DNA of 64,000 nucleotides from Crotophaga sulcirostris (GCA_013397455.1 VYZB01000135.1:1807012-1871011), one strand, 5' to 3'; shown: positions 23,264 to 34,688, numbered from the stretch's first letter. Program-made: numbers and translations. The notes: generated by a model not told the origin, from the letters alone.

Positions 23264-24459
23264 TAATATGCATATCCTGGTCTAAATGGACATGTGCATA
23301 TTTCGACGTCTGCATAGGCGTCTCTTTGGTACCTGCCCAAGCACAAGGTGTTTGCAGAATGGGAGTTGTACGGACAAGCCTGTCTACTGGGATCATGGAC
23401 TGGTGGCTTAGCCATTCTTTCCCTCAACCACCTTAATGCAATTGCTTGCTTAAGCGATGTTTTTACTTGGAAAGATTTCCTTTCCTCTTTTGAACTTTTT
23501 TTCTTATTATTTTTGGGGCCATGTTTAGGAGTAAAAGTGGCCCAGAGAGTAAAGAGTGCAAGAAATACTTAATACAAGAAATACTTAATACAAGAAATAC
23601 TTACGCATCATACTTAAAGTAATACAATTGTCTGTAAATAAAGTGCCTTTTTTTCTAGGGGTGAAGGGATATCAAAGGGCAGGTTATTTTCATACTGTAA
23701 TGGTTAGAGTACAATAATGAGAACAGAGAGTTTGCTCCTGTCTCATGCAGACACCTGCTGTCTATTGACAGCAAGAAACTTTAACTGAGATGAGATTTCT
23801 TGCTTCTCTGAGATCCTCCCCTGGAAGGGGCACAGTGCTGGCAGCAGTGGCAGCAGCAGTGGGGGCACATCCTGCTTCACACTGCCCTGCTGCGTGTCCT
23901 GAGCTCTGCCTCGCACCATGGACCCACGCCAAGGGATGGGTGGCTGACTTGTTCTTCACGCCCAGTCAGTCCCCATCTCCTTTGTTAATGCAGCTGGGAG
24001 TTGCCTTTTATTTGAACGTAAGTGTTGTAAGAGACTGAGCCCATCATCTCATTTCACATCAGATGGCCAATTTGAGGCAGTTCCTAACATTTCATTGTCA
24101 TTCTTGCACACTTGGTGGGGGATTTTTTTGAAATTTTCAGCTGTGCTTGTTTAAGAAAATGTTTATTTCTAGTCGGGTTTTTCTCTTTTAATAAACTGGT
24201 AAAATTATATAGTTAAATATTAATATTTAAATTAATTAAATTAGTAGTTAAACATTAATAGTTAAATATTTAAAATACCAGACAGGTAGAAGAAAAAGCT
24301 GTAAGTGAATGTGAACATTTAAGGTGTCAACTCTTAACCGTATCACACAGTGAATGTACTATGGGAATGAATACTAAAAGCAAGCACAAATATTACCTGT
24401 GCTGTGTGATAGGCAGAGTCCTGGCTACCACCTGCCTTTGCTTACATAGTGATGGTGGG
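23264..24459. other. Intergenic DNA, no gene recognised
   Basis: Unique DNA with a three-copy 16-bp tandem repeat at 23560-23603 and a very AT-rich stretch at about 24205-24275. No coding exon was recognised. Confidence 0.6.
23560..23603. repeat. 16-bp tandem repeat, 2.75 copies
   Basis: The unit AAGAAATACTTAATAC occurs twice perfectly, followed by a partial third copy. Confidence 0.95.
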
Positions 24460-24738
24460 AGAATCATAGAATCATCTGGTTGGAAAAGACCTTTGAATTC
24501 ATTGAGTCCAACCGTACCTGTCTACTTACTAAACCATGTCCCTGAGGAACTCATATACCTGTCTTTTAAACACTTGCAGAGATGGTGACTCAACCAACTC
24601 TCTAGGCAGCTGTGCTGGTGCCTGACAACCCTTTCAGTAGAGAAATTTTTCCTGATATCTAATCTGAACCTCCCCTGGTGCAACTTGTGGCCATTTCCCC
24701 TCGTTCTATCACCTGTCACTTGGGAGAAGAAGCTGAGC
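24460..24738 (-). repeat. CR1 LINE fragment (3' end)
   Basis: Inverted CR1 3' end (AGAATCATAGAATCAT, GGTTGGAAAAGACCT, GAGTCCAACC) followed by the C-terminal ORF remnant with CCTGTCACTTGGGAGAAG. It is truncated at about 24738. This subfamily differs from the neighbouring copies in its 3' UTR. Confidence 0.9.
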
Positions 24739-27047
24739 TGAAAGAAGTTCATAAAGCGCTGAAAGTCTGGTTGGGGTGGTTGTAACTGGAGGATGAAGAA
24801 AATTGTTCTTTACTAGGACTATTGGGTTAAGGGTTAGGGGTGCTGAGGTACTGGAATGATAGTGCATGTGGAGACCTGCACAGAGACACGCTTATGGGAA
24901 TACGAGAGGGGTTTATATGACAATACGGTATGAACATAACACAGGAGATACCATGGGATGACACGGCTGCCCTGGTCCAGCCACCATTGCTTTGTTTCCC
25001 CTTTCTAGCCCTTCTTTGTAGGGTGGGCACCCAACCTCCCTGAGCCGATGCAACTCAGCCAGGCTGCTGAGGTACAGGGAAGCTGAGGTCCATCAAAAGC
25101 CGTGCAGAAATCTCTGCTCATGGCTACAAAGAGCCAGCCTTGCCCAGCGGCTGCTGTGCTTCCCTCCCCACTGAGATGGGAAGAAAAGGAGGCTGTGAGA
25201 GGGGAGGATGAGTGGATTCTGTCAGGGCTGTGTCACAGTGCTATGTCACTGAAAGTGTCTTCCTATGTTTGTGGATATTCACACTCCCATACACTCACAT
25301 ATAGTTAAATCCCTTGCCCCGAAACTAGTCACTGCAAACCAGCCTTGGAGAGTCCAGGAGCATGGCTCCTGACCCGCCTTGCTCAGTGGCAGCAACAATG
25401 CTCCATCTAATCAGGACTGTGCACTAATGTGACACCTCCAGAGCACAGGTAGGTAGATCAGAGCTATTCCTGTGCCGTGTTACCCCCGTGCAAAGTTTCT
25501 GCCTTAAGCCCTGGCCAGGCCCTTCTGAGGAACCTGCAGCTACATAAGTATTATACCAGACAGTTCCAAATATTCCACTTATGTTAAGCATTGAATATAC
25601 AGAGTAGGTCATAAAGGAAAAATGAAATTAAATAATACAAAATATTTGCCAGGGCCCTAAAGTTGTTCAGGTCATGGTAATACAAACATCAGAATTATAT
25701 GATCTAATGTAAATATCTACAACTGTACACTGTTTCAAGTACATTAATTTAGTTATCAGCTGCACGACACTACAAGGGACTTGTGTTATAGCCACATTTG
25801 AGGCAAAATAAAGAATTCCCTTACAGAACTAACACATTAAAATATACCTTTATTTTAATAATGTTTTCAATGATAAAATTCCATGTGGTAGATGCATATA
25901 GTGGTTGATAGGTAAATTTAAACTGTTCTGGGGTGGTGATATACCACAAATTCACAATTCCACAATAATACATGAAAACACTTCAGAGAGGAGCGAGAAG
26001 TCCGTAACACAAAAGTGGAAAGGATGTGAATTGCAGTTTAATGTGCTGATCCAATGCAGCTAATTTTAAAATTTGCCCGAGACTGATGGGTAGTGTCAAA
26101 TGACATGATGTCAAACACTGGTCAGGTTGCAGTCCTACAGACGTCATGCACTTTATCTTTAAACACGACATTTATCTTTAACCACTGTGGGTCCTTCCTT
26201 AGAAGCCACTGAGACTGCTCAGGGGTGTGAATTTAATCATGTGTGGCATATTGTAGATTAGGAACTCAAGTCTGTAAACTGATTTGTGTCAACAACAGTT
26301 TGTTCTTCCCCCAAAATAATTACATTGCTTTCATACTATTTATTTGTTATTTTGGCAGGATTCAGGTGGTCGAAGTGGTTGAAAGAAAGCTCTGTTATTA
26401 TTAGGTTACAAAAGCACAGCCTACAGCTAGGAGAAGGTGGTGTGGGACTGGGATTGTCTTCCTGCAGTCTTCATCTCAGTAACAGTTGTGAAGTGCCATT
26501 CCAACAAGATAGGAGCATTATTTTTATGTTAAATTAAATCTTGGTGGCAATTAGCAAAGGCAGCCAAGAGAAACGATGCCAAGTTCAGTGCAGAGCTTTC
26601 AACGGTGCAGGACATCACGTGAGAGTGGAGAGCGAGCTTGTTCAGGAGCCAGCACACACAGCACTGTTGCATATTTGCAGACAGTTCTTCTGTCATAGGC
26701 AACTGTGTGGCTTCTTTGCCAATTTACCTGTCAAATATATAAATAATAAGTCTGAAACTTCAAACTATGTTTCGTTCTCATTTTCATTTGTTTTTTTCAC
26801 TTGACCTGAGCTGCCTGTGAACTCTTGATCTGGGCTGCTTTTACCTGGCTCCTGGCAAAAGAACAAATGCCGCTGCAAATGACCATTCCCCATGTGTGCT
26901 ACACTGCTGGGTGCCCAGCCGCGGCCAAGTGATGCAGTTTTGGGGCAGTGATGCCCACCATCCCACTGAGTGAGCCAGGGGAGAACAAAGGTGGGCGTGC
27001 CGAAGCTGGCTTCAGTGGGCGGTCTGGGGCACAGATTCAGCGCTTTC
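24739..27047. other. Intergenic DNA, no gene recognised
   Basis: Unique DNA with no supported exon or repeat family. Open frames are short and lack recognisable motifs. Confidence 0.6.
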
Positions 27048-27580
27048 ATAGAATCACAGAATGGTTTAGGTTGGAAAGGACATTAAAGACCATCTATTTC
27101 TAACCCTCCTGTCATGGACAGGAGCACCTCCCACCAGATCGGGCTGCTCAAGGCCCCATCCAACCTGGCCTTGAACACTTCACAGTATAACCAGGTTGGA
27201 AGGGACCTCTGAGATCATCAAGTCCAACCTATAAGCCAACACTAACACCATCTCATCACCTAAACCATGGCACTGAGTCATTCTTCCAAGGAGAGGGCAT
27301 CCACAACTTCCATGGGACATGTTCCAGTGTCTCATCACCCTCATTGTAAAACATCTCTTCCTAATGTCTGATCTAAATCTTGCCCCTTCCAATTTAAAGC
27401 CATTCCTCTTTGTCTTATTACTACATGTCCTCATAAAAAGTCCCTCCCCAGCTTTCTTGTAGGCCCCCTTCAGGTACTGGAAGGCCTCTCTAAGGTGCTC
27501 TCGGAGCCTCCTCTTCTCCAGGCTGAACAACCCCAACCTCTCTCAGCCTGTTCTCATAGCAGAGGTGCTCCAGCCCTCTT
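27048..27580 (-). repeat. CR1 LINE fragment, interrupted by a second CR1
   Basis: Inverted CR1 from its 3' end (ATAGAATCACAGAATGG) through the C-terminal ORF remnant to CTCAGCCTGTTCTCATAGC. The element is split: the part before 27181 reaches CCTTGAACACTT, and the part after 27278 resumes with CTTCCAAGGAGAGGGCATCC. Together they reconstitute the normal CR1 order. The interruption is another CR1 3' end. Confidence 0.93.
27181..27278 (-). repeat. Short CR1 3' end nested inside another CR1
   Basis: A 98-bp piece starting CACAGTATAACCAGGTTGG, whose reverse complement matches the last roughly 100 bp of the copy at 22746-23263, including CATGGCTTAGGTGATGAG and the tATACTGTG end. It is a severely 5'-truncated member of the same CR1 subfamily, inserted in the same orientation as its host element, and therefore younger than the host. 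Confidence 0.9.
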
Positions 27581-27582
27581 CA

Positions 27583-27884
27583 CCAGCAGGGCGAGGGAGG
27601 GGATTCTCCCCCTCTACTCCACTCTCATGAGACCCCACCTGGAGTCCTGTATCGAGTTCTGGAATCCCCAACACAAGAAGGGTATAGAACTGTTGAAGTG
27701 GGTCCAGAGGAGGCCATGAAGATGATCAGAGGCCTGGAGCACCTCTGCTATGCAGACAGGCTGACAGAGTTGGGGTTGTTCAGCCTGGAAAAGAGAGGGC
27801 TCTGGGGAGACCTCATAGTGGCCTTCCAGTACCTGAAGGGGCTACAGGAAAGCTGGGGAGGGACTTTTTACAAGGGCATGGAGT
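27583..27884 (+). repeat. CR1 LINE fragment running into the assembly gap
   Basis: Plus-strand CR1 ORF remnant beginning CAGCAGGGCGAGGGAGGGGA and passing through GTCCAGAGGAGG and CAGCCTGGAAAAGAG to GGGAGGGACTTTTTACAAGGGC, where the N run starts. It is the mirror image of the adjacent minus-strand copy: 27690-27884 is largely the reverse complement of 27420-27580. Confidence 0.92.
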
Positions 27885-28375
27885 NNNNNNNNNNNNNNNN
27901 NNNNNNNNNNNNNNNNNNNNNNNNNNNNNNNNNNNNNNNNNNNNNNNNNNNNNNNNNNNNNNNNNNNNNNNNNNNNNNNNNNNNNNNNNNNNNNNNNNNN
28001 NNNNNNNNNNNNNNNNNNNNNNNNNNNNNNNNNNNNNNNNNNNNNNNNNNNNNNNNNNNNNNNNNNNNNNNNNNNNNNNNNNNNNNNNNNNNNNNNNNNN
28101 NNNNNNNNNNNNNNNNNNNNNNNNNNNNNNNNNNNNNNNNNNNNNNNNNNNNNNNNNNNNNNNNNNNNNNNNNNNNNNNNNNNNNNNNNNNNNNNNNNNN
28201 NNNNNNNNNNNNNNNNNNNNNNNNNNNNNNNNNNNNNNNNNNNNNNNNNNNNNNNNNNNNNNNNNNNNNNNNNNNNNNNNNNNNNNNNNNNNNNNNNNNN
28301 NNNNNNNNNNNNNNNNNNNNNNNNNNNNNNNNNNNNNNNNNNNNNNNNNNNNNNNNNNNNNNNNNNNNNNNNNNN
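27885..28375. other. Assembly gap (491 N)
   Basis: A run of N between the inverted CR1 pair and the very GC-rich BORCS5 first exon. The true length is unknown. The BORCS5 transcription start and promoter core probably lie in it. Confidence 1.
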
Positions 28376-28405
28376 GCCGCGGGCGCGGCGCTGCCCCCCG
28401 CGCTG

Positions 28406-28423
28406 CAGCAGCAGCAGCAGCAG
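28406..28423 (+). repeat. (CAG)6 tract upstream of the BORCS5 start codon
   Basis: Six consecutive CAG triplets lie 43 bp upstream of the BORCS5 ATG. They are in frame with it, with no stop in between. Confidence 0.97.
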
Positions 28424-28465
28424 GAGACGGCGGAGAAGAAGGAGGAGGGGGTTGGCGGCGCCGCC

Positions 28466-28523
28466 ATGGGAGCGGAGCAGAGCGCGGAGGCCGAGAGCCG
28501 CCCGGGCGAGCCCAGCGCATCGG
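28466..28523 (+). CDS. BORCS5: BORCS5 (myrlysin), coding exon 1
   Basis: The exon runs from an ATG in the Kozak context GCCGCCATGG to donor G|GTCGGT at 28524, ending in phase 1. It encodes M-G-A-E-Q-S-A-E-A-E-S-R-P, nearly identical to the start of mammalian BORCS5. Gly2 with a small residue and acidic/polar positions after it preserves the N-myristoylation signal that anchors this BORC subunit to the lysosomal membrane, where BORC recruits ARL8 and couples lysosomes to kinesin movement. The frame is also open upstream to the gap, through a Gln6 stretch, but the conserved MG start and perfect Kozak sequence favour initiation here. The gene is divergent from MANSC1. Confidence 0.93.
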
Positions 28524-28924
28524 GTCGGTGCTGCGGGGCGGGAGGGGGCGGGTTCCCCCGTCGCTGCGGCGCGGGCTGCGGGAGGGGGCGGCTCCACGCG
28601 CTGCAGGGGCCCCGCGCGGCGGAGGCGAGAGCGGCGGCGCCCGGCACTGCCTTTGCCTGGAGGAGGGCGGCGAGGGGGTCTCCAGCTGGGCGGGGTGGGG
28701 GTACCCCTGGGGGGCAGCAGGGCTCGGGAGAGGGGAATGGGAAAGGTGTGGGCGGTGCAGGTGTTCGGTCTGAGCGCGTCCCTGCCAGCGGCAGCGAGGA
28801 GTGTGCAGTGCTGGAACAGGTGTCCCGGGTGTGCTTGTGCTTAAGGTGTTGAAGGGACCCCCTTGTGAAGGTGTCTAATGATGTGAAGAGCCTTGCTGCA
28901 GGGGGATGCTGGCAGGTGCACAGG

Positions 28925-28984
28925 GAGGTGGAACTAGAGCATCTTTGAGGTCCTTTCCATCCCAAACCATTCCGTGATTCTCTG
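28925..28984 (+). repeat. CR1 LINE 3'-end fragment (first of two in tandem)
   Basis: It reads GGAACTAGAGCATCTTTGAG, CCCAAACCATTCCGTGATTC: only the last roughly 60 bp of a CR1. It is followed immediately by a second CR1 3' end in the same orientation. Confidence 0.8.
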
Positions 28985-28989
28985 ACAGT

Positions 28990-29178
28990 GCTGGGTCTGT
29001 GTCCCAGACTGCCCAGGGAAGCTGTGGGTGCCCCCTCCCTGGAGGTGTTCGAGGCCAGGTTGGATGGGGCCTTGAGCAGCCTGGGCTGGTGGGAGGGGTC
29101 CCTGCCCATGGCAGCGGGTGTGGAACTAGAGGATCTTTGTGGTCCCTTCCAACCCAAAGCATTCTATGATTCTGTGAT
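28990..29178 (+). repeat. CR1 LINE 3'-end fragment (second of two in tandem)
   Basis: It contains CTGCCCAGGGAAGCTGTGGG, CCCTCCCTGGAGGTGTT, and ends CATTCTATGATTCTGTGAT, the canonical CR1 terminus. It lies within BORCS5 intron 1, in the sense orientation. Confidence 0.93.
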
Positions 29179-29441
29179 CATTAAAACAGAAGCATGTTGG
29201 ATTGTCCATGGCCTGAGAAGGCCATATGTCTTTCATTAGTTCTTACCTTATTTTGAGCGCAACACATCCATGGACAGTGGGTACAAAGGTAAAGTATCAC
29301 GACCTAGAGTGATCCTAGAGATGTGTTCATGCTATAGGAAATGTGCCTTTACTATGTTAAACATGATAATGTTCACTTAGGGTTAAATTCTGATGGAATC
29401 TACTTATTAATTTGGTGGTTCCTGTCCCCATATCCTTGCAG

Positions 29442-29585
29442 CATCTCCATCGCCAGCCAAGCAACGAGCAAAAATGGATGACATTGTAGTCGTAGCCCCA
29501 GGAACGCAATCCTCCCGGAATGTCAGCAATGATCCAGATGTCATAAAGCTGCAGGAAATTCCAACTTTCCAGCCTCTTTTGAAAG
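29442..29585 (+). CDS. BORCS5: BORCS5 (myrlysin), coding exon 2
   Basis: A 144-nt exon between acceptor TATCCTTGCAG and donor G|GTAAGC, phase 1 at both ends, so it joins exon 1 in frame (GCATCG G|CA TCT). It encodes residues 20-67 plus the first base of the next codon: [20 protein letters not shown], then [23 protein letters not shown]. The second half matches human BORCS5 residue for residue. The remaining two-thirds of the protein (human length 196), with the helical BORC-assembly region, is not in this window. An internal ATG (at MDD) could be mistaken for a start, but the splice evidence places it mid-protein. Confidence 0.95.
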
Positions 29586-32500
29586 GTAAGCGATTGGTCT
29601 TCCCCTGTTTTGAAAGGCCTTTTATTGTACCTAATGGGGTGTGTCCTTTGTGTGTCCTAAGGTTCCTACTAAAGTTCATGTTTTTGTCTGTATTTTTCAC
29701 TACCCTCCTTATTTTAAACTCTACTTTATTTTGTACTTTCATAATTATTTTCAGCCTTCTAAATGATGTCTGTACTGGTTTAGAGATTTGCTAGTAATTT
29801 TTCTCTGCAGTGTAGCCATCTAAGGTGGAGACAGTACAGCTCCAAGCATGCCAAATTGCCCTGCACCACTGGTTGGTGAGCGATATGTTACATTCTAATA
29901 TATAATGGACCACGGTCTTCAGTTTTGCTCTAGTCTTTTAGAAACACCTGTGCATTACTCAGAATCATAGCTACCTGTGTATGGATTCAGTTGCTTGAAA
30001 TCAAGATATCTTTTGGGGCTGTCCAACCTATAGCAGATTTTGTTCTTGTTTTTTGAGATGGTGTGGGTGGACTGAGGCTTCCGTGGGTCCTTAGACCCCG
30101 TGTTGACAACATCTCTTTATATTAGTGAACCTCTTAAATTCCCACCATAGCTGTTTCCCTTTCTTTCTTTGCTTCTTTTCCTCCCAGACTTTTTTCTTTC
30201 TTCCCCTGCACCCATTCTTGGTTCCTCCTATTCTGTTCAAAAGGAAGTGAAGATTTTAACCAGAGTGATCAAGCCTACAGCTTCTTGTGGCCTGACTTCT
30301 AGCTTCCTCTTCTTCTGTGTAGCGTCCTTGGTATCTGAAAGTCTGCTAGGAAGGAAGATGTCTCGAGCAACCTGCACGAATTGATTTGCTAAAAGTAACC
30401 TCCTGAGTTCCTCTACCTGGAACAGGGTGGATCATCAAACTCATGTGAATGTGTTGTGTAGTGGACGCTCAATGAGCCACTGTTTTTTTGAAAATTCAAG
30501 GCCTACTGTGCATGTGTGCGTTGACTGCAGCACTTGTTTATGCCATGTAGGCCTGCTATGACAGAGAGGAAGGAGCTGAGATGTTTCACCGTCCCTGCTA
30601 CTGGAAGAAATGATATGGTCTCGTGCAGCTGAGGGTTTAGGCATTACTGGTCTGAGTGTCACTGCATGGCTGCTGGAAAGATACGACAGCCACTTTTCCT
30701 TGCAGGCATCACTAGAGGTGACATAACATTTCAGCATCACTTTTGGGGCAGAAACTTTTTTTTGTGTCTACTGTATGAATACTCTGGAACAGAACTAGAA
30801 CTTTTGGACACTGTGATAGCCCAGTGGGCCAAATATTCAGCATTTTATTGGATACTGCTGGATAGAAGTCTAGATGTGCACAGCGCTGACTACTGTTTTG
30901 AGCAGAAAAGGCAGAGATAGAGAGACCACTAATTTGGAGAAGAGCAAACATAGATATTTTTGAGGCTCGTACTGCAGTCCTTGACCAAGGAGAGTATGTG
31001 TGTGTGTTGGTTATACACTTTTTATAAAAAAACCCAACCTTTACAGTGGATGATATTGTAAAAATCTGTATTTGGTTTATTTGTGACACTTTTCACTGCC
31101 ATTTTAGAGTGGACTGTAAGATTGCTGATGTTGGCACAGCGTTCATGTCAGCAGCAGGCTGGTGGGCTGAACATGCTTTCCCTGTGTCCTGCCTTGAACA
31201 AAAGACGGAACCAGGATCTTGCCAGCAGCATTTTGGAATGTGAATGCTGGAACCCAAATCTACAAAAGAAATAAGGAAATTTTAATCTGAGAGACCAAAT
31301 TTAGAAGATGCATTAACATCTGGCACCAAGGTTGTTGTGTATGTACAAGAGCGTGATGACAAACGAGTTTCAGTTCCACCCAGTCTCAAACTGCAAACCT
31401 GGGTTGCACAAGTGGTGTGAGAGTCCTGGGAAGTGGAACTGGTGATCGCTTCCAGAGGTGATGGTCCTGCATTGAGAAGCAAGGATACAGGGCTTGAGGT
31501 TGGGAAGTGAGAAAGAAGAGATACCAGCAGCCACATAGCTGAGATAAAAAGGTTGGGAGGCACTGCCTTAGATAGCCAGTCCAGGTCCTTTAATTTCTAA
31601 ACATGCATGCGTTAAGCTGTTTGTTGGGAAGTTGTCTTGGTCACTGAGTTGCTTTTTCTGGTCTTATTTTAAACTTGAAGTTGTTTATGTATAGTAGAAG
31701 CCTTTTTTTTATTTCTGTCACTTCGCCTGCTGAGGCTCCCTGCGGGTCTCTTGAGATGTGGAGACATCTGGTGACTGCTCGGCAGTATTGCATACTCAAT
31801 CACATTCACTTTTGCGAACAGCTTTTTCAGCTTCTAATACTTGTTACTTGAACAAGTGGACTGTGGTATTTATGTTCACTACAGAAAGCCATGTGGTCTG
31901 TTGAGTGAGTGGAATCTCTCAAGACCCCAGATCTGCCATAGGCTGGCTTGAGATGCTGTTCTGTTTTGGACTGATCTCTTCTCTATGTTCTTCACATGCA
32001 AGATCATGTACCTAGAATGGATGAGGAAGGATACTAGAGGTCTTTTAGGAATTAGTCCTAAAAACTTGTGTCTTGTGATCTATCAGCTTGGAGAAGTGAA
32101 GACGTGAACTCATAGCCCTTGTGAGCTTCATTATTCTTTTCAGTTTCTCCTTGGTTAAGCAAAGCTAAGGGGGTTTATTTTGCTTTTAAGTCTCAGAAGA
32201 AGCCTGATAGTTAAATTGGTGGACTGAGGAAGCACATGCTCATGAAGAGACTGCACGCTCTGAGAGGCAAAGCACTTAAGAGCTGAAGCACCAGTCTCTC
32301 CTAGACATATCGAGTTGAGCTTTTCATCAGTTAAACTGGAGGTTTTTAGCTTTGTGCATCCCTGCGTGGAAGAAAATGCCAGTGCCGTTTCCATGACATC
32401 TTTCATATTGTGTTTTTCTTGACTTCTACAGCAAAAATTACACCTCAGAGTTACAGCTATGATTATGTAGCGTCCTTCAAAAGAATGCTTGCCTTCTTCA

Positions 32501-34372
32501 AAGTTCTGTTGTTGTTACTGAGCATGCATAATAAGCAGAGTTTGAGAGGTCAGTGTTTAGTAGTCTGCTGATTCCAGTGTTTGAACCTGTTGGACATAGC
32601 TGTTCAGTGGGGTAGGCACTACTGTCTTGAAGTGGTTGTGTAGCACCTCCTACAGTGAGTCAAGGACTTGATGGCTTTTAGTGCCAGAAAATATCTTTTC
32701 CAGTGTTATATTCATGTGTACAGAAAGGGCAGTGTCCCATATACAGTGGGGTTAGGAAAGCACTCCAGTGGATGCTTCTTACATTGCCTTTTGTAAACAT
32801 CAAATCCCAATCCCACCCAAACTGAGAGGAGAGTAAAACTACTCTTAGGGAATACACCGGGAATTGAAGTGCCTGATTGTTCTCCAGAAACTGCTATATA
32901 TTTGGGCTACAGGGAGATTGTGCATGCATAATTTTTTTCCCTGAATGCAAAAGAAGCCTTCTAGTAGATGCATGAGCAGAGAACTTCATTGTTTGATAAG
33001 AGTTGATTTTTTCGTTTTTTAATTTTTATTTATATTAAGTGGGAGAAGAGTGTATAATCTAGAGTCCTGGGAGCAACAGAGGAAGTCTCTGACTTTCTCC
33101 CTGGTCACAAGCATTCCCTGTAGAGACCTAATGTGATGTGCTGTTTCGTTTCTTTGTGCAGTTTCCTGAGGATATTTGCATGAAAATGAAGCTTCAGTGC
33201 CCATGTTTGGTAGTAGGAGGTCATAGCCAGCTGTGTATGAAATCAAAGTCATCTTTGAATAATCCAAAAGGGTGATAATTTTGTAGCTTATGAACAAATC
33301 ATCCCATTTTATGGAGATGTTTGGAAAAAAGCTAAAAATGCAATATTCTGTGTGGTCATGATTATGGGAAGTTGATAAGATGTTACAATGTGGAGTTTCT
33401 CTCAGAAGAGCTCTTACTGGATCTGCAAAATATCACCTCTGACCAGGGATTTGGCTGTTATGACCAGGGCGTCGTTTTTGAGGAGTGCTGGCAAGAAATG
33501 GGATCCACTTGACATAGTGCAGGTGGAGCATCTTTACCAACAGGTAGGCCAACCTGAAAACAAAAACTTTAAATTAGAAATGATTATGACCACAGTTAAG
33601 TGAGGATTTTTTTTTTAGAGTTGAAAAGCTTTTTTTGAGTATTCTGGGTTTGTTTTTTTTTTCATGGAGAAACTGTTTTTTTATAGGGCAAACTGTTCAA
33701 GAATTAGTCATGCAACTATGGATAGAATTCCTATTGTGTGCCAAGGTCAGCAAGACTGAAGGCAAACAAAATGTTGGGAGCGTCGTGATCAGAACAAAAT
33801 CTTCGACTAGTGTATCTGTTAATTTAACAATCAAATGAAAATGGTTTCAGATGCGTACTCTTACTTTCCTGGACTAATTAGTTCTAAGAAAGGGAGCAGG
33901 ACATGGGTGAGGTTAGAGAGTATGTGTATGGGGCTCTCTTTTGGGCTGTTGTTGTAAGTGGCACTCTCTAGACATGGTAAGACTAAGTAAATCTTGTGGG
34001 TCTCTTTGAAGGAAGTCAACATAATTGACACCCATTTGTGGCTGAGTCTTGCAGGAAAAATGATTTAACTTTCATTGCCAGTGAGTTAAATGAAAATCAA
34101 ACGATTCCAAAGTTTGTATTAGAAGAAAAGTCTTGTTACTTCTTAGCTACTAAGCAGAAACTGAGTCACAAATAGATTCTAAGCTACGGCAGTGGTTTCT
34201 GATGGTATTTAATGTCAGTTTAGTTATCTGTTTTGGGAAGTTGAGATACAAAAGGGTACAGAAATGGATTTTTCTGTGTGATGATGACTCAAAAAATTTC
34301 CAAGCAGCAATTGTTCTTCCAGTCATGTATCTAAAATAGAAACTTGGAAGAAATCAAGTCTAGAACAAAATG
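29586..34372 (+). other. BORCS5: BORCS5 intron 2, proximal part
   Basis: It begins at donor GTAAGC. The DNA looks unique, with short T-rich runs and a few TG-rich spots. No exon matching the rest of BORCS5 was recognised. Open frames here have no splice-site bracket or family motif. Confidence 0.6.
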
Positions 34373-34688
34373 ATAGAATTGTTTGGGTTAGAAATGACCT
34401 TTAAAGACCATGTAGTCCAGCCCCCATGCTGTGAGCAGGGACATCTTCCCCTAGATCAGGCTGCTTAAAGCCCTTTCCAACCTGACCTCGAATGCTTCCA
34501 TTGATGGGGCATCCAGAACTTCTCTGGGCAGCCTGTTCCAGTGTTTTGACCCCTGATCATCCAAAAAAAAAAAAATCTTCTTTTGTCTAGTCTAAACCTG
34601 CCAACTTTCAGTTTAAAACCATTGCCCCTTGTCCTGTCACTACAGGGCCTGGTAAAAAGTCTCTCTCTGTCTTTCTTATAAGCTATAT
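34373..34688 (-). repeat. CR1 LINE fragment (3' end)
   Basis: Inverted CR1 3' end (ATAGAATTGTTTGGG, AAAGACCATGTAGTCCAG) extending into the C-terminal ORF remnant (GTTTAAAACCATTGCCCCTT, GGTAAAAAGTC). It contains an internal poly(A) expansion at about 34562-34575. It lies antisense in BORCS5 intron 2. Confidence 0.93.

Larger units (their letters stand above)
28376..28860. promoter_or_regulatory. BORCS5: CpG island over BORCS5 exon 1
   Basis: Sequence from the gap edge to about 28860 is extremely GC- and CpG-rich (GCGGGCGCGGCG, GGCGGCGCCGCC, GCGGGGCGGGAGGGGGCGGG) and contains the BORCS5 start codon. It fits a housekeeping-type CpG-island promoter, most of which is hidden in the gap. Confidence 0.75.
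28524..29441 (+). other. BORCS5: BORCS5 intron 1
   Basis: A 918-bp intron with GT/AG ends (donor GTCGGT, acceptor TCCTTGCAG). The left half is CpG island; the right half holds two tandem CR1 3' ends. Confidence 0.85.

Noticed and set aside
27698..28852. 384-codon plus-strand open frame crossing the gap
   Set aside because: More than 160 codons are unknown N. The left part is a CR1 remnant and the right part is the BORCS5 5' region reading past the exon 1 donor. It is not a single gene.
27868..29157. 429-codon minus-strand open frame crossing the gap
   Set aside because: It is made of reversed CR1 3' ends, antisense CpG-island sequence and N; no coding evidence.
29474..29794. A 106-codon plus-strand open frame starting at the internal ATG of BORCS5 exon 2
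   Set aside because: The ATG is mid-protein and the frame reads through the donor at 29586 into intron; the real product is spliced.
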